From Anaerolineaceae bacterium (GTDB taxonomy: Bacteria; Chloroflexota; Anaerolineae; Anaerolineales; Anaerolineaceae): a DNA stretch of 5,241 bases. The notes beneath the pieces were generated by a model, which saw only the letters and a list, made by a program, of their open reading frames with translations, ran no database searches and was not told where the DNA came from. This document shows, in pieces, positions 1 through 5,241 of the stretch. The stretch lies in NCBI GenBank assembly GCA_003448875.1, contig DLXG01000183.1:1-5241 (forward strand), given 5' to 3'. Both the position numbers and the translations under genes were made by a program. Position 1 is the first letter of the stretch, and each line of letters begins with the position of its first letter.

Positions 1-289
1 TGAATGGATGAACCGCGGGGATGGGCTTTTAGGAGCAGGAGATACGGAAGCGGCCATGCAGGCATACCGTACCGCTGCGGACTTGCTGCCGGAAAACGAG
101 GAAATCCAATTCTGGCAGGCGGTTACAATGGCTGACTTGGGCCGCTTGAACGAGGCCTTGCCGATTTTTCGACAGGTTTTCCAACGCAATCCGCTTTGGA
201 AGGTGATGGTAAAACGTTTGCCGCCAGCCGGTCTGATGCGGGATGAGCCCGGCCTAATTGAAAAGATCCTTGGCGGCAACAGCGAATAA
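1..289 (+). CDS. C-terminal part of a DUF1028-type protein (TPR-like tail), 5' truncated by window edge
   Basis: The reading frame is open from the left edge (first complete codon at 2-4, GAA) to a TAA at 287-289, so the ATG at position 8 is probably internal and the true start lies outside. About 95 residues are visible. They form two TPR-like helical hairpins: the first carries the pattern NRGD-LL-AGD-A--AY--A--L-PEN, the second QFW-A---ADLGR--EALP-FR-VF-RNP. They end in a short segment with RLPPAGL and a final ILGGNSE. From memory of the family, this tail (GD-L---GD---A---Y--A--L-P-N-E--FW-A----GR--EALP---R-VF...LP-AGL) is typical of the C-terminus of DUF1028 proteins, whose N-terminal part has an Ntn-hydrolase-like fold of unknown substrate. 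That diagnostic N-terminal domain is outside the window, so the name is an inference. A generic TPR protein is the alternative. No strong terminator follows; the downstream gene has its own promoter. Confidence 0.7.
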   Translation, partial: EWMNRGDGLLGAGDTEAAMQAYRTAADLLPENEEIQFWQAVTMADLGRLNEALPIFRQVFQRNPLWKVMVKRLPPAGLMRDEPGLIEKILGGNSE

Positions 290-304
290 GAAATTTTTAA
301 CGGT

Positions 305-342
305 CTGGCACAAAAGTTGCAAATTGTACGGGAGGGTATAAT
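305..342 (+). promoter_or_regulatory. Promoter region of the membrane protein gene: TATAAT -10 box with overlapping sigma-54-like -24/-12 element
   Basis: A perfect TATAAT lies at 337-342, about 39 bases before the proposed GTG start. The best -35 candidate is TTGCAA at 317-322 (4 of 6 matches to TTGACA), but its spacer is only 14 bases, so a sigma-70-type promoter would have a weak or atypical -35. The same stretch contains CTGGCAC (305-311), five bases, then TTGCA (317-321). This fits the sigma-54 consensus TGGCAC-N5-TTGCW exactly, with the GG (307-308) and GC (319-320) doublets separated by the required 10 bases. The sequence cannot say which is used. The TATAAT alone predicts a start near 349 and a leader of about 30 bases. 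Confidence 0.5.
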
Positions 343-368
343 AATCTCATTGTGCGTAACCGTGTGTT

Positions 369-373
369 AAAGG
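369..373 (+). promoter_or_regulatory. Ribosome binding site (AAAGG) favouring the GTG start at 381
   Basis: AAAGG at 369-373 is the only purine-rich Shine-Dalgarno-like stretch just ahead of the gene. It is 7 bases from the GTG at 381-383, a normal spacing. It is only 1 base from the in-frame TTG at 375-377, which is too close. An in-frame TAA at 357-359 excludes starts further upstream. The match to the anti-Shine-Dalgarno is short, so this is modest evidence. Confidence 0.45.
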
Positions 374-380
374 CTTGCCT

Positions 381-2789
381 GTGTTCGATCTGACCGTTTT
401 CAAGTACAACCGCCTGCAAGGTAAAGAAGAAAGCGATTTGCCGGGTTTGTTCACCAGCCTGCCACCCAAGCGGGCAGCACGCGGCCGGGAAAAAGACCGC
501 CTGGTGATCTTTTTACAACTGGCCGAGCGGGGCAGCCCGCTGCAAGGTGCGCCGGAAGATTTGCTGGAAAAACTCAGCCGGCTCTACTTTGCCACGCGCG
601 GCACGGTCACCAGCGCCATGAAGGCGGTTGCCGATCAGGTCAATGAGCGGTTGCTGGCGCGCAATCTGCGACAGGCCAAAGATGGTAACCCTCTCCTGGG
701 GTTGTTGATCGTGGCAGTATTACACGATGAGATGCTCTATCTGGCGCATTGCGGGCCGGTGCATTCATTTGTCATCAACCCCCAAACGGTGGAACATTTC
801 CATGACCCGCAGGGAGCCGGCCGTGGATTGGGAATCAGCCGCACGCCAGCAATCCGGTTTTTCCGCTGCACCTTCCAACCCTCTGATCTGGCTTTATTAT
901 GCGTCCAACCCCCGCAAAACTGGTCGCGGCAGACGCTGCTGGGCAGCACACAACTTTCGCTGGATAATTTACGCCGCCGTTTGCTGGTTCAGGCGGATGA
1001 AAATCTCAGTTTTGTGATGCTGCGCACCCGCAAAGGGCAGGGTGAACTGCACGTCCGCAATTTGCGGGCGGGGGAAGCAGAACCGCCTGCGATGCAGAGA
1101 CCCGTTGAACTGCCCCCGGAGCGGCGAGAAAAGCCAGCCGCAGTGCCGGCGCCGCAGCCAGCCAGCCAATCCGCCGTTGTTGAAGAAGCCGGACAGGAGA
1201 CCAGACGGGCGGTTTACCTTGCCGGTGAAGAGAGCAAAGGGACAGAACCTGAAACCGGTCTCTTGCAGCGCTTGCAGCAACGGTTGGGCCAGGTGCAGAT
1301 CAACGTTGCAAAGAAAAAGACCTCTACCCTTACAGAAGCGGTAGACAAAGAACCTCTGTCAAATGTGGAAGTAGCACAGGGAAATACCGTTCCAAAATCG
1401 CAGCCTGCCGAACCGCCGCTGCTCCAACAGATTTCACCAGCGGCGCGTAAGGCTGGCGGATGGTTAAGCCGTGCTTTGCATGGCTGGCAAACTTTCCGTC
1501 AGCGCACTGCTGCAGCGCTTTCGCGCTGGATGGCGCGGATGCTGCCCGGTAAGGCTGACCGGCTGCCGGCGCTCTCGAATAGTGCCATGCTCTTCATTGC
1601 CGTGGTGGTGCCTCTCATTGTGGTGGCTATTGCCATGACTGCCTACTGGCAGCAGGGGCGCGGTGAACAGCACCGCCTCTTCCTCACGCAGGCCGAACAG
1701 ATGGTGGCTCAAGCGGATGCCCAGAGCGATGTGCTGATGAAACGGGTCAATTACGAGGCAGCCCTGGGTTACCTCGATCAGGCGGCTGAGTTCGGTAATT
1801 CGGAACGGATGCGCAGCCTGCGGCGTCAGATTTTATCATCTCTGGATCAATTAGAAGGCATTCGACGCTTGGAATTTTCGGCGCTATTGCCGGGGCCTTT
1901 CGACAGCAAAGTTAACATCACCCGGATTGTATCTACCCCCTCCGAGGATCTGTACCTGCTGGATCAATCCAGCGGACGTGTGATCCGGCTGGTGTACACC
2001 CGCCCGGGGTACGAAGTGGACAGCCGCTTTTTCTGCGGGCCCAATCTGGTGGGCGGTTTAATCATCGGCCCGCTGGTGGACATTGCCGCTGCACCCATCC
2101 CCAATTCGCTGGATGCGGTGGTGATGGGCATTGATTCGTTCGGTAACCTGTTGTATTGTTCGCTGGATGCCAACAAGACCAGTGCCATTCCGTTGCGTCC
2201 GCCGGATGCCGGCTGGGGCAGCCTGCGGGCGATGATCTACTCGCCCGGCTTGCTGCACCTGCTCGATCCGCGTTCAAACGCCGTCTGGCGGTTTGATGGA
2301 CAGGGAGTAGATTTCAGCGACCCGCTGGCAGGACCGCGCCTTTTCTTTGGAGACTCCATCCCGGACCTTTCCAAAGCGGTGGATATTGCCATCTACCAGA
2401 ATGATCTTTACATTCTGCGTGAAGACGGCGGGATGGTGCTTTGCACTTATAGCAGTGTCAGCGCCACCCCAACCCGCTGCACCGATCCGTACCCTTACCG
2501 CATCAGCCGGGCAGGTGAGCCGGTGGGGGAAGTGGATAATCTGGGCGTCAATCTGAGCCAGATTCAGGCTACCCAACCGCCGGAACCATCCCTGTATGTG
2601 CTGAACCCGGCGGCACCGGCAATCTACCAGTTCAGTCTGGGAATGACCTTTGTGCAGGAGATTCGTCCCCTGCAAGATGGCGCAACACCTGTGCCTGCCC
2701 GCCCGGCGACGGCCTTTCGCGTAACCATGGGGCGGAATCTGGTGCTGGCCTTTGGTAATCAGCTTTTTATCGCTTCGCTTTCTCAGTAA
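381..2789 (+). CDS. Single-pass membrane protein: degenerate PP2C-like cytoplasmic domain, TM helix, extracytoplasmic beta-propeller-like domain
   Basis: The product is 802 residues from GTG 381 (804 from the alternative TTG at 375); residues here are counted from the GTG. Residues about 1-218 resemble a PPM/PP2C phosphatase fold. A helical pair (about 58-98) is followed by strands LIVAVLHDEMLYLAHCGPV (near 108-127), which align with the family's 'LYVANVGDSR' strand. Next come RGLGIS (148-153), a 'F-PSDLALLCV' segment at the place of 'PGD-LLLCSDG', and a closing DENLSFVMLR (206-215) at the place of 'DN-T-VVV'. The metal-ligand motifs are missing: GD is GP, SDG is VQP, and no DG-GG motif is present, so it is probably catalytically inactive. 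Residues about 220-355 are a Pro/Gln/Glu-rich linker, with an amphipathic basic segment before the membrane. One hydrophobic helix lies at about 402-422. Arg/Lys-rich flanking on its N-side predicts N-in/C-out topology. A helical stalk (about 423-498) precedes a strand-rich region (about 510-802) with repeated 'LYLLD---G-V-RL'-type units, like NHL/six-bladed propellers. Signalling or scaffolding at the membrane is an inference; no named family is recognised for the full architecture. Confidence 0.85.
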   Translation: MFDLTVFKYNRLQGKEESDLPGLFTSLPPKRAARGREKDRLVIFLQLAERGSPLQGAPEDLLEKLSRLYFATRGTVTSAMKAVADQVNERLLARNLRQAKDGNPLLGLLIVAVLHDEMLYLAHCGPVHSFVINPQTVEHFHDPQGAGRGLGISRTPAIRFFRCTFQPSDLALLCVQPPQNWSRQTLLGSTQLSLDNLRRRLLVQADENLSFVMLRTRKGQGELHVRNLRAGEAEPPAMQRPVELPPERREKPAAVPAPQPASQSAVVEEAGQETRRAVYLAGEESKGTEPETGLLQRLQQRLGQVQINVAKKKTSTLTEAVDKEPLSNVEVAQGNTVPKSQPAEPPLLQQISPAARKAGGWLSRALHGWQTFRQRTAAALSRWMARMLPGKADRLPALSNSAMLFIAVVVPLIVVAIAMTAYWQQGRGEQHRLFLTQAEQMVAQADAQSDVLMKRVNYEAALGYLDQAAEFGNSERMRSLRRQILSSLDQLEGIRRLEFSALLPGPFDSKVNITRIVSTPSEDLYLLDQSSGRVIRLVYTRPGYEVDSRFFCGPNLVGGLIIGPLVDIAAAPIPNSLDAVVMGIDSFGNLLYCSLDANKTSAIPLRPPDAGWGSLRAMIYSPGLLHLLDPRSNAVWRFDGQGVDFSDPLAGPRLFFGDSIPDLSKAVDIAIYQNDLYILREDGGMVLCTYSSVSATPTRCTDPYPYRISRAGEPVGEVDNLGVNLSQIQATQPPEPSLYVLNPAAPAIYQFSLGMTFVQEIRPLQDGATPVPARPATAFRVTMGRNLVLAFGNQLFIASLSQ

Positions 2790-2810
2790 CCCTTCCGCAG
2801 GAAGGCTGAG
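2782..2810. terminator. Hairpin between convergent genes, possible bidirectional terminator without a U-tract
   Basis: CTCAG (2782-2786) pairs with CTGAG (2806-2810), and CCTTCC (2791-2796) pairs with GGAAGG (2800-2805) around a GCA loop. The four bases TAAC (2787-2790) form a one-sided bulge. The 11-bp interrupted stem sits exactly in the convergent junction and includes the TAA stop of the membrane protein gene in the bulge. It ends three bases before the stop of the dinG gene. Neither side has a run of T in the exit strand (plus side CGATTATAAATT), so intrinsic termination would be weak. It may act as a 3'-end stabiliser instead. Confidence 0.5.
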
Positions 2811-2813
2811 CGA

Positions 2814-5241
2814 TTATAAATTCAGCCAGCGGGCAGCGATGGCGGGTAATTCGTTCAGCGAGCCGGGGTACACTTTGCAGGGGGGCAGGGATTCGAGAAA
2901 CGCCTTGCCGTATGGTTTTGTGAGAATGCGCCGGTCAAGGATAACCACTACCCCCCGGTCGGACTGGGTGCGAATCAACCTGCCAAACCCCTGCCGAAAG
3001 CGCAAAATGGCTTCCGGCAGTTGATATTCGTTGAAGGGATCGTCAAATGTTTCCGAACGGGCGGCGATAATTGGGTCAGATGGCACATCAAAGGGCAATT
3101 TGACGATAACCAGCACCGAAAGCGCTTCACCGGGAATATCCACCCCCTCCCAAAAGGCGCGAGTTCCCAGAAGCACGGCTTTATCACTTTCCCGAAATGT
3201 TTCCAACAGGAGATTGGCAGAAGCGCCTTCGCCCTGTTCGTAGACCTGAATGCCCGCTTCGAGCAGCGGCGGTGTGATGGTTTGTGAGGTGCGCCGCAGT
3301 TGAGCATAGGATGTAAACAGAACCAGCATCCGTCCCCCCGTGGCGCGCGCCAGGCGAATTAGAGTTTGTTCCACGGCGCGTTGATATCCATTGGCATCTA
3401 CCGGTTCGGGAATATCTTTGGCAATGTAGAGCAGGGCTGCGTTTTCGTAATCGAACGGCGAGCCAAGGATTAATTCGTCGGCCTCGTCCGCATTTAAGCG
3501 CGAACGCAGGTAGGTGAACTCACCCTCAGCCGTAAGCGTTGCGGAAGTGAGGATGATGCTGTTTTTTTCGTGCCACAGGTATTTTTCCATGAGCGGCCCG
3601 ATGTGCAGGGGAGCAGCCTGCAAGGAAAGCCGGTTGCTGGTCGGGCTGATTTCTACCCAGTAAATAGCCTCTGGGTCCGGCTTGCTGACCAGACCGTTAA
3701 GGTAGGTCTGGGCTTCGCTCAAACGGCGGAAAATGCTGGCTAAATTGCCCAGCGTATCTTCCACCTCTTCCCCCAGCCGTTCCAGCCCTTCACTGAGCCC
3801 CTTGTGTAAATCCGCAATCAGGTTTAGCAGCAAAGAGAGGGTTTCGTTGGCGCTGTCCCACTCAATCTCCACTTCGGTCCAATCGGGCAGTTTACGGGTG
3901 GCCGGTAAAATGCGCACCTGCTGCCCATACGGGCTGACCGGCTTGCCTTCGCGGGCGTTTTCCATAAAAAATTCAATGCTTTTCAGGAATTGCTGAAGTT
4001 CAAAATTAAGACGGGCGGCAAGGTCGGTTGCCCGTGTGATCGTTCTATCAAGCAGGGCAAATTCGGATGGGCGCAGGATGTCTTTCATCAAGGTTAACAG
4101 CCGTCCCAATACACCGCTGGTGTTTCCCCCCAATTCCTGCAAAAGGCGGGTCAGGTCATTCTGGGTGACGCGGTAACTGAGCGCGTTGGTCGAGGCCGAT
4201 TCGATGTGATGGCCTTCGTCCACGATCAGGTATTGATATTCGGGCAGTACCCGGCTGCCGCTGACGACATCCGAGAGCAGCAAAGCATGGTTGACAACAA
4301 TCAGATGAGCGCTCAACGCCTGCTGGCGGGACTGGTAAAACGGGCAGGCGCCTCCCATCCGGCTCACGCAGGTCTCTGATTTGCAGCCCTCATCTTCGGC
4401 TGAAAGGCGCATCCAGACCTCACGTTCCGCCGGCCCGTTCAGATTGATTTCCGAGCGGTCACCTCGGCCGCCTTCGTGCAGCCAGACTAAAACTTTGGCC
4501 AGCACGCGCATTTCTTCGGGTGTTTCGGGGCCTTTATGCCGCAGGGCCTCCAAACGGCGCGGGCACAGGTAATTTCCCCGTCCTTTCAGGACAGTAGCGC
4601 GCAGGTCGAGTTTGAGCGCGTCACGCAGATCGGGAATGTCTTTGTTGATTAACTGCTCTTGCAGGGTGATGGTGTTGGTGGAGATCACCACGCGGGTGTT
4701 ATTTTGAATTGCCCATAAAGCCGCCGGCACCAGATAGGCGAAAGATTTACCGATACCCGTTCCCGCTTCGACCATCAGGTGTTCGCCTTTGGATAAAGCG
4801 CGGGTGACCGCCCGCAGCATCTCTACCTGCTGGCTGCGGTATTCAAACTGGTCAAAGTAGCGGGCAAACAGCCCGCCCGGTTCCAAAATGGAGGCTACCT
4901 CATCTTCATCCAGCGGGACGGGGGTTTCGACCAGAGTCAGCGGCGCAGCCAGACGGTATTCTGACGCAAACAGCCCTTCGTATGGCTGCTGGTGAGCCGG
5001 GCGGGGCTGGATTGGCTGGCGGGGGCGCGCCCGCAGGATCTGCTGAAAGATCCAGCCGCCGTCCCATTCGAGAGGTTCGCTGTGACGGACGATTTCCGCC
5101 AGCAATTCGATGGGCAGAGCCAGAGCGCGCTGATACAACTGCCAGAAAACCGCGTGGGCAAGGCGGGCATCATCCAGCGCACGGTGAGAATTGGGGATGA
5201 GAATGCCGAGAATCTGCCCGAGCGAGCCTAAATTATAGCGG
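2814..5241 (-). CDS. dinG: DnaQ-type 3'-5' exonuclease / DinG-family Fe-S helicase fusion, N-terminus beyond window edge
   Basis: The frame runs from the right edge (first full codon 5240-5238) to TAA at 2816-2814, giving 808 visible residues, numbered here from that codon. Residues 1-34 contain YNLGSLGQILGI and HRALDDA (19-25). This is the ExoIII motif (H-x-A-x-x-D) of DEDDh exonucleases, so ExoI and ExoII must lie outside. After a Pro/Gln-rich linker (about 70-85) comes the XPD/DinG-type SF2 helicase: a Q-motif-like YRSQQ-EML (134-142), Walker A EAGTGIGKS (158-166, nt 4743-4769), and Ia VVISTNTITLQEQL (184-197). The Fe-S cysteines are 226, 286, 291 and 299 (nt 4344-4565). They are followed by Walker B VDEGHH (340-345), TSATLT (565-570), GTRAFWEGVDIPG (692-704) and motif VI QGFGRLIR (750-757). 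The family unwinds DNA 5'-3' with ATP and acts on R-loops, G-quadruplexes and damaged forks. All catalytic motifs are intact, so an active helicase is expected. The in-frame TTG at 5138-5136 is internal: it would cut off the exonuclease motif. The gene converges on the membrane protein gene and its promoter is not visible. Confidence 0.93.
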   Translation of the reverse strand, partial: RYNLGSLGQILGILIPNSHRALDDARLAHAVFWQLYQRALALPIELLAEIVRHSEPLEWDGGWIFQQILRARPRQPIQPRPAHQQPYEGLFASEYRLAAPLTLVETPVPLDEDEVASILEPGGLFARYFDQFEYRSQQVEMLRAVTRALSKGEHLMVEAGTGIGKSFAYLVPAALWAIQNNTRVVISTNTITLQEQLINKDIPDLRDALKLDLRATVLKGRGNYLCPRRLEALRHKGPETPEEMRVLAKVLVWLHEGGRGDRSEINLNGPAEREVWMRLSAEDEGCKSETCVSRMGGACPFYQSRQQALSAHLIVVNHALLLSDVVSGSRVLPEYQYLIVDEGHHIESASTNALSYRVTQNDLTRLLQELGGNTSGVLGRLLTLMKDILRPSEFALLDRTITRATDLAARLNFELQQFLKSIEFFMENAREGKPVSPYGQQVRILPATRKLPDWTEVEIEWDSANETLSLLLNLIADLHKGLSEGLERLGEEVEDTLGNLASIFRRLSEAQTYLNGLVSKPDPEAIYWVEISPTSNRLSLQAAPLHIGPLMEKYLWHEKNSIILTSATLTAEGEFTYLRSRLNADEADELILGSPFDYENAALLYIAKDIPEPVDANGYQRAVEQTLIRLARATGGRMLVLFTSYAQLRRTSQTITPPLLEAGIQVYEQGEGASANLLLETFRESDKAVLLGTRAFWEGVDIPGEALSVLVIVKLPFDVPSDPIIAARSETFDDPFNEYQLPEAILRFRQGFGRLIRTQSDRGVVVILDRRILTKPYGKAFLESLPPCKVYPGSLNELPAIAARWLNL

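Noticed and set aside
351..370. Tandem-looking repeat TGTGCGTAAC / CGTGTGTTAA upstream of the membrane protein gene
   Set aside because: Only 6 of 10 positions match, which is within chance for this composition.
969..1280. 103-codon minus-strand frame opposite the linker of the membrane protein
   Set aside because: It arises from the Pro/Gln-rich, GC-rich linker coding sequence; no domain or start signal supports it.
1042..1560. Possible domain in the Pro/Gln/Glu-rich stretch between the PP2C-like part and the membrane helix
   Set aside because: No repeat period or motif was found; it reads as a flexible linker, with a basic amphipathic segment only near the membrane.
2274..2675. 133-codon open frame on the minus strand inside the membrane protein gene
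   Set aside because: It is wholly antisense to a well-supported coding region, its product is Arg/Cys/His/Gln-rich in the manner of shadow frames, and no recognisable domain or ribosome binding site was seen.
2752..3024. 90-codon plus-strand frame spanning the convergent junction
   Set aside because: It overlaps the ends of both real genes, including the conserved motif VI region of DinG on the other strand; the composition looks like a shadow frame.
5136..5138. TTG as the start codon of the DinG gene, giving a 774-residue protein
   Set aside because: The frame stays open to the window edge and the 34 upstream codons encode a clear DnaQ-family ExoIII motif (HRALDDA), so the gene is a longer fusion starting outside.

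Overview
The window (about 57% GC by eye) looks like a bacterial chromosomal segment. The gene types and protein style are most like the Anaerolineae and related Chloroflexota. That placement is an inference from recognised families, with no marker gene to confirm it. There are no RNA genes, mobile elements, CRISPR arrays or long repeats. Coding density is high.

Layout: (1) 1-289, plus strand, is the 3' end of a gene whose visible part is a TPR-type tail, most like the C-terminus of DUF1028 (Ntn-hydrolase-like) proteins. (2) 290-380 is a short intergenic region with a TATAAT-type promoter, overlapped upstream by a very good match to a sigma-54 -24/-12 element. (3) 381-2789, plus strand, encodes a large single-pass membrane protein. 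It has a cytoplasmic PP2C-like domain that has lost its metal-binding signature residues, a Pro/Gln/Glu-rich linker, one transmembrane helix, a short helical stalk and a predicted extracytoplasmic beta-propeller. (4) 2782-2810 is a hairpin in the convergent junction. (5) 2814-5241, minus strand, is a DnaQ-exonuclease/DinG-helicase fusion with a complete set of superfamily 2 motifs and the four Fe-S cysteines. Its N-terminus lies beyond the right edge.

The genes do not form an obvious pathway. The DUF1028-like gene and the membrane protein share a strand but are separated by an 85-91 bp gap with its own promoter. The DinG gene converges on them and is a DNA-repair/replication housekeeping gene. 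The best candidate for something undescribed is the membrane protein: a degenerate phosphatase-fold domain joined across the membrane to a propeller-like sensor or binding domain.
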